Shown here: positions 47,172 to 55,421 of the stretch, one piece after another
Layout: each line of letters begins with the position of its first letter
Numbering within the stretch: the stretch's first letter is position 1
Assembly (NCBI GenBank): GCA_017512145.1
Contig: JAFWHB010000014.1
Location: forward strand, 171,203-235,202
Length of the DNA stretch: 64,000 nt
Direction of reading: 5' to 3'
DNA from: Mogibacterium sp.
Lineage (GTDB): Bacteria; Bacillota; Clostridia; Peptostreptococcales; Anaerovoracaceae
Notes under the pieces: model-generated
The model's input: only the letters and a program-made list of their open reading frames with translations
Told to the model about the DNA's origin: nothing
Database searches by the model: none
Position numbers and translations under genes: made by a program

Positions 47172-48290
47172 TTACTTCGCGAGTTCTTCCATGAAGTGCT
47201 CTTTGTTCTCTCTGGCTGTTGTTGTAGGCCTTCCGAGGTCCGCTCTTGCACCGATGGCACTCTTCACCTCGATGAAGGAGAGCTCATCTCTGGCTTTGGC
47301 AGCTGCAAGAGCCTCGTCGAGAGCCTCCATAGTATCTACGGAGACCACGTTAGGGTAGCCGCAGCCCTCGGCGATCCTGACGATGTCGAGGTTCCCGGCA
47401 ACTGTCGGCTGGCCGCCAACGCTCTCATGGGAGCTGTTGTTGACCACGATGTGCACCACGTTGCGTGGAGCATATGATCCGATAAGTGCCATTGCACCCA
47501 TGTGCATCAGCATCGCGCCGTCACCGTCAATGATCCAGACCTTCTTGTCAGGCTTGTGCAAAGCGACTCCGAGTGCAATCGATGAGCTGTGGCCCATTGA
47601 TCCTACTGTCAGGAAGTCGTGGCCGTGAGTCTCTTCTCTTGCAACTCTCAGCTCGAACAGTTCCCTTGAAGTCTTGCCTGTGGTCGAAACGATCGGATCA
47701 TCTCCTGTAACATCGATGATGTGGCGGACGATATCTTCACGGATCAGCTTGTTGTCATTCTTATACTCAGGTGCATTGTCATATTCAAGGGCGCCCTTTC
47801 TTACGACAAAACCTACCTGCTTACCCTCAGCGAGACGCTTTCTGAAGCCCTGCATGACCTTCTCGACGTCTTCCTCTGTAGTACCTTTGCCGATGATGAA
47901 GGTCGAAATATCCATATCCTCGAGGAGCTTGACAGTTACCTCACCCTGATAGATGTGCTGTGGCTCATCATGGACACCCGGCTCACCTCTCCAGCCGACT
48001 ACGAAGATGCAAGGGATGCCATAGACCTTGTCGTTCATGAGAGAAGCGACAGGATTGATGATGTTGCCCTCGCCTGAATTCTGCATGTAGACTACAGGGA
48101 CCTTGCCAGTCGCAAGGTGATAGCCTGCAGCAAGTGCGGTGCAGTTGCCCTCGTTGGCAGCTATGATGTGATGCTCTCCGTCTGTGCCGTATGTATTGAT
48201 AAGATAGTTGCACAGAGCCTTGAGCTGTGAATCAGGGACGCCTGCATAGAAGTCAGCGCCGAGGATCTCTACGAATTTCTCTACTTTCAT
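47172..48290 (-). CDS. aepY: Phosphonopyruvate decarboxylase
   Basis: Thiamine-diphosphate enzyme that converts phosphonopyruvate to phosphonoacetaldehyde, the irreversible step that pulls PEP mutase forward. Start region FYAGVPDSQLKALCNYL, IIAANEGNCTALAAGYHLATG (catalytic Glu), VGWRGEPGVHDEPQHIYQG, and the ThDP/metal motif WIIDGDGAMLMHMGAM ending at VNNSSHESVGGQPTV. 372 residues. ATG at 48290 fits the family; an in-frame TTG at 48317 is possible. It is the last gene of the phosphonate operon. Confidence 0.93.
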   Translation of the reverse strand: MKVEKFVEILGADFYAGVPDSQLKALCNYLINTYGTDGEHHIIAANEGNCTALAAGYHLATGKVPVVYMQNSGEGNIINPVASLMNDKVYGIPCIFVVGWRGEPGVHDEPQHIYQGEVTVKLLEDMDISTFIIGKGTTEEDVEKVMQGFRKRLAEGKQVGFVVRKGALEYDNAPEYKNDNKLIREDIVRHIIDVTGDDPIVSTTGKTSRELFELRVAREETHGHDFLTVGSMGHSSSIALGVALHKPDKKVWIIDGDGAMLMHMGAMALIGSYAPRNVVHIVVNNSSHESVGGQPTVAGNLDIVRIAEGCGYPNVVSVDTMEALDEALAAAKARDELSFIEVKSAIGARADLGRPTTTARENKEHFMEELAK

Positions 48291-48326
48291 ATCTAGTTTA
48301 ATCTCCGATTGGTTCAAATATTAATG

Positions 48327-49316
48327 TTACTTCTGTCTTACGATATTCCTGTACATCTCAGCAAGCTGATCATGGTCAAATGGAACCGGACTGTTCGACA
48401 GTCTCTGGACATTGACCGAGCCTGCCAGCACCTCTATATCCGCCTCTGCATTCTCAGATACAGGATATTCCATGCCGAGCTCTCCGATCAGTGAGACAAA
48501 CTCATCTCTTGTGATGCCTGGCGCTGCATCTATATGGCTCCAGACCTCCGGCAGACATATGGCCGCAGCGTGTCCGTGCTGGAAGCCGTACAGACTTGTG
48601 ATCTTGTAGCACATCGCATGCGCAGCGGTAGTCGTTGTTATGTTGATAGCCTGACCTGCAAGATTGGCAGCTTCCATCATGCCTGCATTGCCGGCCTCTT
48701 CATTCGCAAGGTAAGCGTCCTTGTTCTCAAGAATGAGACGGATCGCAGCCTCTGCATATCTGCGGCTCTCGTCAGTCGCCTTTTTGGCCCAGTGCGATTC
48801 TATCGCATGGCAAAGCGCATCGAGCATTGTTGCTTTGCGTGTGTATTCCGGCACATTCTTAAGTGTCGATGGCTCAAGTATGGCGATCTCCGGCAGCAGT
48901 TCCGGCGCTGCAACGGACAGCTTGTTGCCATTCTCGTATACAACTGCAAAGTGTGTGGACTCGCTGCCAGTTCCCGAAGTGGTAGGTACAGCGATGATAG
49001 GAGCATCCGATCCGCTGTAATGCTTGATGCATTTGGCGACATCTATAGGGCTGCCGCCGCCGACAGCAAGGATCGTGTCACAGCCGGAAGCCCTGAAAGC
49101 GTCCACACCAGCCATGACCTCTTCCAGCTTGGGATTCGGAGTGAAACCACTGAACCTTACAGGCTCAAGCGAATTGATGAACCCGGCAATATCCAGCCTG
49201 TTAAACGAACCCCTGCAGACAAGGAACAACCTGCGCCCCGCAAGCAAGCCCTTATTCTCTTCAAAACCTTTATAAATCAACTTCCTATTATCTCCTTGTA
49301 AAGAAGCGGTGACCAA
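48327..49316 (-). CDS. Iron-dependent alcohol dehydrogenase, probable phosphonoacetaldehyde reductase
   Basis: Group III Fe-ADH. NAD-binding GGGSPIDVAKCIKHY, VPTTSGTGSE and the metal-binding pattern with Asp/His residues MLDALCHAIESHW, NITTTTAAHAMCYKI and YGFQHGHAAAICLPE are intact. Placed between PEP mutase and phosphonopyruvate decarboxylase, it most likely reduces phosphonoacetaldehyde to 2-hydroxyethylphosphonate, as PhpC does in phosphinothricin producers. Both candidate starts are TTG: 49316 (ribosome-binding site too close) and 49280 (AAGGAG 11 bases upstream), so the true start may be 49280. Confidence 0.82.
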   Translation of the reverse strand: MVTASLQGDNRKLIYKGFEENKGLLAGRRLFLVCRGSFNRLDIAGFINSLEPVRFSGFTPNPKLEEVMAGVDAFRASGCDTILAVGGGSPIDVAKCIKHYSGSDAPIIAVPTTSGTGSESTHFAVVYENGNKLSVAAPELLPEIAILEPSTLKNVPEYTRKATMLDALCHAIESHWAKKATDESRRYAEAAIRLILENKDAYLANEEAGNAGMMEAANLAGQAINITTTTAAHAMCYKITSLYGFQHGHAAAICLPEVWSHIDAAPGITRDEFVSLIGELGMEYPVSENAEADIEVLAGSVNVQRLSNSPVPFDHDQLAEMYRNIVRQK

Positions 49317-49341
49317 CTTCCTTGAGTATGATTTTTTTCAT

Positions 49342-49540
49342 GATGACGGGAGAGGAAGTCCCTCCGGCTCTGATTCGGGAACCGCGTAATTCCATCTCAT
49401 TCGCTCTGCGGATCGCGGGGAATTGTCACAGGCTGCCTGACGGCAGCGGCTCCAATTCCAGCCGCTCCCGCTGCCGCCAATTTCGGGAATTACTGCGAAC
49501 CCCTCATAAGTTCGCCGGAAGTCCTTCCTCTCCCGCCATC
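49342..49540. repeat. 199-bp MITE-like long palindrome inside the phosphonate operon
   Basis: No gene is supported. The ends are near-perfect inverted copies (49343-49358 and 49524-49539; 15 of 16 positions match, ATGACGGGAGAGGAAG versus ATGGCGGGAGAGGAAG). Inner arms also match imperfectly (CGCGTAATTCC against the inverse of GGAATTACTGCG), and the centre holds a strong stem (49445-49451 with 49460-49466, AGCGGCT/AGCCGCT). Terminal inverted repeats, palindromic body and no coding capacity suggest a non-autonomous mobile element; a cis-acting RNA between operon genes is the alternative. Confidence 0.6.
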
Positions 49541-49552
49541 TGTAAATAAGAA

Positions 49553-51562
49553 TTAGTCTTCTGTTGGAATCAGTCTGATGATCTCTTTGAATGGCATCAG
49601 CATTGCGTCGCACTCCTCTGCTCTGTGGCATTCGAGGATGGTCTTTGCTGCCTGCTGGATCGCAGGAACTGTAGCTCTCATCAGCTGGTTAGCGTAGATG
49701 ATGATATTAGCTCCGCGCTCCTTCCATTCTTCTTCCTTGACGGAGTTGAAGGATGTCGGTACGAGAACGATCGGTGTGACAGGGTCCTTTGCTCTGAATT
49801 TCTCGATGAATTCCTCGATCTCTGACGGATCCTTCTTCCTGCTGTGGATCATGATGGCATCGGCGCCTGCTCCAACGAATGCGAATGCTCTCTCAAGAGC
49901 GTCTTCCATTCCTCTCTCGAGGATCAGCGACTCGATACGTGCGCAGATCATGAACTCTCTTGTTCTCTGAGCCTTCTTGCCTGCTCTGATCTTCTCGCAG
50001 AAGTTCTCGATGGAATCCTGAGTCTGCTTGACCTCGGTTCCGAAGAGGGAGTTCTTCTTGAGACCTGTCTTATCCTCGATGATGACCATGGATACACCAA
50101 GTCTCTCGAGTGATCTTACTGTATAGATAAAGTGCTCGGTCTTCCCGCCTGTGTCTCCGTCGAAGATGATAGGCTTGGTAGTTACCTCTGTGATGTCCTC
50201 GATGGTGCGGAATCTTGAAGTCATGTCGACAAGCTCGATATCCGGCTTGCCCTTGGCTGTGGAGTCGCAGAGTGAGGATACCCACATAGCGTCATACTGT
50301 CTTGCACCGCCATCCTGGTATACAACAGTGTTCTCTACAACGAGTCCTGTAAGACCATCGTGAGCTTCCATTGCTGTGATGAGACCCTTAGCGGCAAGCA
50401 TCCTTCTGAGTCTGCCGCGGCGGATGTCCGGCATAGCAAGGTCAGATCTTGTCCTAGCTTCGATCTCCTTATACTTGTCATCCTTGCTGTACGGGAACTC
50501 TACGAGTCTGCCGCCGTAGGATGCGAGGATGGATACGACTTCGTCTCTGATTGGCTTCTGGAATCCACTGCACCAGTCATCTCCGTGAACGACATAGTCA
50601 GGCTTCAGCTCATTCAGAACATCTGCATAGGAGAGAGTCTTCTGCTCGACGACTTTGTCAACGCCTGCAATATTCTCGAAGAGGCTCTTCCTCTCGTCGA
50701 ATGGCATCAGAGGGAATCTCTTGTATGAAGCGATCGCTGCATCTGAGAGGACACCGACTGTGAGCTTGCCGAGCTTGGCAGCCTTCCTGATGATTGCGAT
50801 GTGTCCGCTGTGGAGCATGTCGGTCGAGAAGCACATGTATACTCTGCGATTCTCGATCTCAGACAGTTTGGCCTTGACGACTGCGAGGTCCTCAGGAGTG
50901 TCGATCTCCGTGCAAAGTCTCTCTCTTACGTCAAGCGCCTTGATAATGCACTTATCTGTCACTTCGTTGAGAGCATTCTCTGCGTATACGCCTCTTCTGT
51001 CTGACTCACAGTACTCTGAGATCTTGTCAAGCCAGATCTTCCAGTCTTCCTTGTTGAGTTTGTAGAGGGCCTGCGCCTCCATTGCGGAGTCGAAGAACTC
51101 GATGCCTACGGCTTTGACCTGGCCATCAGCCACCACGGCCTTGAAATCCTTGTCAGGAAGCGGAGTTGTCGAGCTGACCTTCATGCAGCTTGCTTCGGAT
51201 GCGAGGATGTCATCGAGAACTGATGCCTCGAAAACGAGATCTCCGTGCATCAGGATGATGTCATCGTCGAGCTCATCCTTGGCGCAGTAAATCGAATATA
51301 TATAGTTAGTCTCTGCATAGAGCGGATTATTCACATAGGTGATGTGAAGCGGATAGTCGAGCTCCTTGCAGTAGTTAACAAGTACAGAATCAAAATATCC
51401 GGTGGTCATGACGACATCCTTTATGCCTGCCTCTGACAGAAGTCTGAGCTGGCGGGAGAGAATGGTCTCTCTTGCGGAGATCTCTGTCATGCACTTAGGG
51501 TGCTCACTTGTCAGTACACCCATTCTGTGGCCGAGTCCGGAATTAAGTATCAATGCTTTCAT
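49553..51562 (-). CDS. Tridomain phosphonate enzyme: NTP transferase + TagD-like cytidylyltransferase + PEP mutase
   Basis: 669 residues. Domain 1 (about 1-235) is a LicC-like sugar/choline-phosphate nucleotidyltransferase: ALILNSGLGHRM, HPKCM, and ETNYIYSIYCAKDEL. Domain 2 (about 238-375) is a TagD-like cytidylyltransferase with HSGH at 251-254 and the partner motif YVVHGDDW. Domain 3 (about 385-669) is PEP phosphonomutase with GLTGLVVENTVVYQDGG, FDGDTGG, and the signature EDKTGLKKNS at 496-505. The ATG at 51562 has GGAGG 10 bases upstream; an in-frame ATG at 51598 would be almost leaderless. Predicted to make phosphonopyruvate and to activate a phosphonate with CTP. PEP mutases fused to one cytidylyltransferase are known; the three-part form is less usual. 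No symbol is assigned because it is a fusion. Confidence 0.88.
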   Translation of the reverse strand: MKALILNSGLGHRMGVLTSEHPKCMTEISARETILSRQLRLLSEAGIKDVVMTTGYFDSVLVNYCKELDYPLHITYVNNPLYAETNYIYSIYCAKDELDDDIILMHGDLVFEASVLDDILASEASCMKVSSTTPLPDKDFKAVVADGQVKAVGIEFFDSAMEAQALYKLNKEDWKIWLDKISEYCESDRRGVYAENALNEVTDKCIIKALDVRERLCTEIDTPEDLAVVKAKLSEIENRRVYMCFSTDMLHSGHIAIIRKAAKLGKLTVGVLSDAAIASYKRFPLMPFDERKSLFENIAGVDKVVEQKTLSYADVLNELKPDYVVHGDDWCSGFQKPIRDEVVSILASYGGRLVEFPYSKDDKYKEIEARTRSDLAMPDIRRGRLRRMLAAKGLITAMEAHDGLTGLVVENTVVYQDGGARQYDAMWVSSLCDSTAKGKPDIELVDMTSRFRTIEDITEVTTKPIIFDGDTGGKTEHFIYTVRSLERLGVSMVIIEDKTGLKKNSLFGTEVKQTQDSIENFCEKIRAGKKAQRTREFMICARIESLILERGMEDALERAFAFVGAGADAIMIHSRKKDPSEIEEFIEKFRAKDPVTPIVLVPTSFNSVKEEEWKERGANIIIYANQLMRATVPAIQQAAKTILECHRAEECDAMLMPFKEIIRLIPTED

Positions 51563-51607
51563 TGTAAATTTGCCTCCAGTTGTGTTACCGATAGTCATAG
51601 TTACTTA

Positions 51608-51637
51608 ATTATATTTCTCTGAGGCGAGTAATGTCAA
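51608..51637 (-). promoter_or_regulatory. Phosphonate operon promoter
   Basis: On the minus strand a perfect TTGACA (51632-51637), 18-base spacer and perfect TATAAT (51608-51613). Start near 51601, leaving a leader of about 39 bases. Confidence 0.7.
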
Positions 51638-51648
51638 TCAGAGCAAAG

Positions 51649-51678
51649 TTGCTAACGGAGCAAGTTAAAGTGTATAAT
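51649..51678 (+). promoter_or_regulatory. Promoter of the lipoprotein gene at 51708
   Basis: TTGCTA (51649-51654), 18-base spacer, TATAAT (51673-51678), facing away from the phosphonate promoter. An AAGGAGG ribosome-binding site follows. Confidence 0.6.
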
Positions 51679-51707
51679 TAAGCATCACAAGCAAGGAGGT
51701 ATATATA

Positions 51708-52247
51708 ATGAGGAAATTTATCGTATTATTAATAAGCATTCTCTTGATGCTGATGCCTCTTACATCATGCTTCAGTGGTTCTCAGGGTGGCGGCGGAGGT
51801 TCACAGGCATCTAAGAATGAGAGTTCAGAAGACGCTGATGAATCTGAACTGATGCCGGAGATAGAGCCGGGCACTTTTAAGAATCTCGAGGAAGGCCTCA
51901 GTGCTCTCAAGGATCAGGGCTGGAAGAAGTCGGGAGACGAATATGTCTATACGACCAACGAAGACGGCACCAAGGGAGAATACCGCATCTCGGCTAAGGG
52001 CAACAAGGCAACTCTCACAGTCGACTTTGACTACGGTGCAGACAATAATGAGATGACAGATTTCTACAAGGACGATGCCGAGGCAGCGATGGCGGTTCCT
52101 GCGTACTGGTACTCTTATGTAGCAGCAATGCTGGGTATCAGTCAGGGCAGTGCTGACTACACATTGTCGGTTGCCGGCAAGACCGTAAGCACCGGCACGA
52201 TGACCTACGACGAAGCGGTAGACGCAGCTAATGATTACTTCGACTAG
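51708..52247 (+). CDS. Lipoprotein of unknown function
   Basis: 179 residues with a lipoprotein signal (LLISILLMLMPLTSC), a Gly/Ser/acidic linker (GGGGGSQASKNESSEDADES), and a folded domain of about 120 residues with EEGLSALKDQGWKKSGDEYV and AVPAYWYSYVAAMLGI. No enzyme motif is visible. Divergent from the phosphonate operon with its own promoter; a terminator lies 13 bases after the stop. Surface-exposed; not recognised. Confidence 0.8.
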   Translation: MRKFIVLLISILLMLMPLTSCFSGSQGGGGGSQASKNESSEDADESELMPEIEPGTFKNLEEGLSALKDQGWKKSGDEYVYTTNEDGTKGEYRISAKGNKATLTVDFDYGADNNEMTDFYKDDAEAAMAVPAYWYSYVAAMLGISQGSADYTLSVAGKTVSTGTMTYDEAVDAANDYFD

Positions 52248-52260
52248 ACGGAACTTAGAG

Positions 52261-52297
52261 CCTGTAGCCCTTGCAATTACTGGGCTACAGGTTTCTT
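52261..52297 (+). terminator. Terminator after the lipoprotein gene
   Basis: CCTGTAGCCC (52261-52270) pairs with GGGCTACAGG (52282-52291), 11-base loop, then TTTCTT. Confidence 0.7.
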
Positions 52298-52335
52298 AAT
52301 ATAACCTTAATACAAGCTGAATGAATATCAAGATT

Positions 52336-52371
52336 AATAAACGTCAAGTTTCATAGACGTTTATTTTTTTA
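52336..52371 (+). terminator. Second hairpin with long T run
   Basis: AATAAACGTC (52336-52345) pairs with GACGTTTATT (52356-52365), 10-base loop, followed by a run of T. It sits 76 bases before the next start and may be a backup terminator or a leader attenuator. Confidence 0.5.
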
Positions 52372-52446
52372 TTTCTTAGAATGGGCATACATCACACGAA
52401 TAATATAAAGCACACGAATAGTAAAGCACGAAATGAAGGTGGTATC

Positions 52447-53946
52447 ATGTCAACTCAATCTAAGAAAACAGTAAGAAGACTGGCAGCGGCACTGATGATA
52501 TTAATGATGGTGATCACACTTTGGCCGTCATCATTCCGCGTCGATGCTGCAACACAGGGAGCACCAGTCGCAACAGCAAAGATCAATGCTGAATCAGGCG
52601 CGGTCCTGAGAAAGAAAGCTTCTACCAAGAGCAAGAAGGTAAAGCTCCTCAAGAACAATACAACTGTAACTATCCAGAAGGAAGTGTTCACCAAGAAGAA
52701 GAGCACTAAGGCGAGCACAAGATGGTACTACGTTATTGCAGGAAAGAAGAAGGGCTATGTAAGATCCGACCTAATCGATTCCATCACTTATGGAACAGTT
52801 CAGGGCAAGACAACAGCAGCTCTCAATTACAGAAAGGGTGCAAGTACCAAAGCCACGAAGGTAGGTACTCTGGATAAGGGTTCAACGGTCTCAGTTGTTC
52901 TGAATGCGAATCTCAAGGGCAACGGGACTCAGTGGTACAAGATAGAGCAGAACGGAGAGTACAACTTCGTAAGCGCAAGTTACGTCAAGCTCACTGGTGC
53001 AGCAGAGCCGACAGTTGCAGCAGCACCAGCAGCACCGGCAGCACCTGTAGCAGCTCCTGCCAATACAACAGTAGTTGCCGCAGCAGCACCTCAGATCACG
53101 ACCACAGTGGCTGCTCTTCCTGAGAAGCCAGTTATCAATACATCCAATGTTTCATATCCTACAACCATCATAGAAGGAATGGGATTTGGCCTCAAGGGAA
53201 CTATCACCTGCGACAGGAACATCGATTCAGCAGTATTCGGCATCATCGATGCAGCAGGAAACTGGCTCTATCAGGAGACCCGTACAGTCAATCAGCCAAC
53301 CTTCTCTATCGCTAAGGTCGACGCAGCTATCAAGTTCGGAACTCTGGGCGTAGGAGAATACACCTACAGAGGAGACGTATACGTACAGGGCAAAGCATAC
53401 ACATGCGTCAGCTACAAGTTCACTGTCAAGAAGGGTACCGGCGGCGAGAGAATGACTTCAACAGCAATCGCACTCGCATGGCCTTGCGGAACAGCAAAGG
53501 GAACCTATGGCAAGAAGCCTACAGACGCATACAAGGTAGCACTTGATCAGGTATATCCTGAACACAATAAATGGGGCAAGGGAGCAAAGACTGGAGCATC
53601 CTGCGATGTATTCGTCGGAACAGTCTGCAGATTCTCCGGACTTGATCCTGAAATGCCAAGAACAGTAAAGACAATCTGGAAACACCTCCAGTCACATCCT
53701 GAGAAGTGGGTCAAGGTACCATACTCATACAAGGAGTCAGAGCTGAGAAGTGGAGACATAATCATTTACGAGCCAACATCAGGAACCAAGCACGTTCTGA
53801 TCTACCTCAACGTCGGTGGCAAGGGATACTGTGCAGAGGCTTCATATCCTAGCGGATACTATGGCTACATCAACACTAAGACATCAAAGCTCTTCAAATC
53901 CAGCAACAAGAAAAAATTCGAAGTATACAGATCAGTAGCAGAATAG
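52447..53946 (+). CDS. Secreted SH3b-domain protein with C-terminal papain-like hydrolase
   Basis: 499 residues. Signal peptide (LAAALMILMMVITLWPSSF), two bacterial SH3 domains (about 45-115, AVLRKKASTKSKKVKLL; about 120-190, ALNYRKGASTKATKVG), an Ala/Pro/Val linker (about 190-225), a beta-rich domain (about 228-335) with ITCDRNIDSAVFGIID, and a C-terminal NlpC/P60- or CHAP-like domain with Cys in GASCDVFVGTVC and His in GTKHVLIYLNVGG. It is predicted to bind and cut peptidoglycan. The ATG at 52447 is chosen since the signal peptide starts there; the extension to 52381 runs through AT-rich leader. Confidence 0.82.
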   Translation: MSTQSKKTVRRLAAALMILMMVITLWPSSFRVDAATQGAPVATAKINAESGAVLRKKASTKSKKVKLLKNNTTVTIQKEVFTKKKSTKASTRWYYVIAGKKKGYVRSDLIDSITYGTVQGKTTAALNYRKGASTKATKVGTLDKGSTVSVVLNANLKGNGTQWYKIEQNGEYNFVSASYVKLTGAAEPTVAAAPAAPAAPVAAPANTTVVAAAAPQITTTVAALPEKPVINTSNVSYPTTIIEGMGFGLKGTITCDRNIDSAVFGIIDAAGNWLYQETRTVNQPTFSIAKVDAAIKFGTLGVGEYTYRGDVYVQGKAYTCVSYKFTVKKGTGGERMTSTAIALAWPCGTAKGTYGKKPTDAYKVALDQVYPEHNKWGKGAKTGASCDVFVGTVCRFSGLDPEMPRTVKTIWKHLQSHPEKWVKVPYSYKESELRSGDIIIYEPTSGTKHVLIYLNVGGKGYCAEASYPSGYYGYINTKTSKLFKSSNKKKFEVYRSVAE

Positions 53947-53977
53947 GATACACCTTGATTATTCGTGTACATTTTAT

Positions 53978-54016
53978 AAAAGAGATCCGGGAGATTGTCT
54001 CCCGGATCTCTTTTTG
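53978..54016. terminator. Strong bidirectional terminator between convergent genes
   Basis: Seventeen-bp perfect stem (53978-53994 with 53998-54014; AGAGATCCGGGAGA core) with a 3-base loop and A/T-rich ends, between the SH3b gene and the rhodanese gene. Confidence 0.85.
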
Positions 54017-54036
54017 ATCAACATATTGAATGGAAG

Positions 54037-54489
54037 CTATTCTACGGATTCACCTTCAATAGGTCCGTCCCATACGAGGAGTCCATCGAATTCGTAGAGG
54101 TTCGAATATCCAAGGTCGAGCGCCATGTGGTCGCCCATCTGCTTGCTGAGTCCGCCATAGTCACAATAGAGAAGGATCTTGGCATCCTTGTCAGGAAGAG
54201 CTTCTTCGATATCTGCATCCTCTGCATCGACAGGAACATTGATAGCTCCCGGGATGTGCTCGTAATCATACTGAGGCTCGCCTCTTGTGTCGACGAGGAT
54301 ACAGTCACCGGCTTCGATCATTGCCTTGGCGTCTTCAGGCTCAAGATGAGTGAATGCCGCGGACGATGAGCTGCCGGGTGTGTCTGCATCACTGCCTGAA
54401 TCAGAAGTATTGCTGCAGCCGGAGATGAAGAGAACAAGCGGGAGCAGTAACACCAGCAGTAAACTGCGAATAAGATAGGTTTTCTTCAT
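54037..54489 (-). CDS. Rhodanese-domain lipoprotein
   Basis: 150 residues. Lipoprotein signal (LLLVLLLPLVLFISGC), Ser/Asp-rich linker, then one rhodanese domain: ILVDTRGEPQYDYEHIPGAINVP and the active-site loop with Cys in ILLYCDYGGLSKQMG, ending in GYSNLYEFDGLLVWDGPIE. The catalytic Cys and the usual loop are present, so sulfurtransferase activity is possible outside the membrane, where its role is unclear. It follows a second lipoprotein gene by 6 bases on the minus strand. Confidence 0.88.
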   Translation of the reverse strand: MKKTYLIRSLLLVLLLPLVLFISGCSNTSDSGSDADTPGSSSSAAFTHLEPEDAKAMIEAGDCILVDTRGEPQYDYEHIPGAINVPVDAEDADIEEALPDKDAKILLYCDYGGLSKQMGDHMALDLGYSNLYEFDGLLVWDGPIEGESVE

Positions 54490-54495
54490 TGTCAG

Positions 54496-55209
54496 TTACT
54501 CCCAGTGACCTTCAGAGACGAGGACCTTTTCAGTCCAAGCCGGCTTGTCCACTACCCAGACTTCCTTGGTCTCGTACTTGGCAGGAGCGTGATCTCCCTG
54601 GCACTCATAGTCAGGATCGTCGAGCTCTTTGCGCTTCTTCTCTACATAAGCTTCCTGGTGAGCCTTGTAGGCTTCCATGGAGTCAAAGTAAACTGCGCAT
54701 CCATCGCTGCCGCTCCTCTTGCCGCAGCATTTGATGCGTCCTGTATTCTGTGTCTCATAGTGACCCTCTTCCGGATGATTTACTTCCTTATATACAGGGT
54801 CGACCCACTTCTTGTTCTCAGCAGGTGCAGAGCTTGCAGGAGCTGCAGAACTTGAGGAAGAACTGGTTGAGGAACCGGATGAAGAGGATGCCTTCTTTTT
54901 CTTCTTCTCGGTCTTTTTCTCTTTTTCTTTCTCTTCTTCCTTCTTGGTGGTCTCGGTCTGAGTCTTTTCTTCTGTTACAGCTGCTTCCTCAGGTTCTTCC
55001 TCGGCAGCAGGCTCTTCTGCTACAGCAGCTTCTTCCTGAGCTGTATCTTCTGCCGGGGCAGTTTCCTCGGTGACTTCTGCAACGGTCACATCTTCCTGTG
55101 CTGCATCATCATCCTGACGCTGCCTTGAACACGAAACAGGCAGGATCAGGCAGAAAATCAGCAGAAGACATATTATTAACGCTGATTTGCGTGAATGAGT
55201 TCTGAACAT
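54496..55209 (-). CDS. Glu/Lys/Ser-rich lipoprotein with repeated Trp/Cys motifs, unknown
   Basis: 237 residues from the ATG at 55209 (an earlier in-frame ATG adds five residues). Lipobox LILPVSC. An acidic region rich in Glu/Ala (about 25-90), a Lys/Glu stretch, then a run of Ser, then a C-terminal domain with paired motifs: KWVDPVYKEVNHPEEGHYE and AWTEKVLVSEGHWE, four Cys/His candidates (KCCGKRSGSDGCAVYF and YECQGDHA). Such double motifs are common in surface proteins of gut Clostridia. Could bind a metal; function unknown. Confidence 0.75.
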   Translation of the reverse strand: MFRTHSRKSALIICLLLIFCLILPVSCSRQRQDDDAAQEDVTVAEVTEETAPAEDTAQEEAAVAEEPAAEEEPEEAAVTEEKTQTETTKKEEEKEKEKKTEKKKKKASSSSGSSTSSSSSSAAPASSAPAENKKWVDPVYKEVNHPEEGHYETQNTGRIKCCGKRSGSDGCAVYFDSMEAYKAHQEAYVEKKRKELDDPDYECQGDHAPAKYETKEVWVVDKPAWTEKVLVSEGHWE

Positions 55210-55421
55210 GTGAATACCCTTCATTTATATAAGCAATAATTGTCATATATATTATGCAGTTGCGTAATAACAAGCATCAAATAGATGAAAGCTATACAAG
55301 CGTGATTAGCTATAGAATAATCAAATAATGCGCGGGAGACGCATACGCTAAAATTATTATGTATACGCTGATAATCAAAGGGGGATTCTAACCCATATCC
55401 CCGTTATATAAGGAGATATAT

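Noticed and set aside
49342..49540. T-box or other known riboswitch in the phosphonate operon
   Set aside because: No T-box core sequence or other riboswitch consensus is recognised, and the terminal inverted repeats fit a mobile element better.
49338..49631. Open frame of 97 codons covering the long palindrome
   Set aside because: It overlaps the PEP mutase 3' end and the inverted-repeat arms; the encoded sequence is Arg-rich noise.
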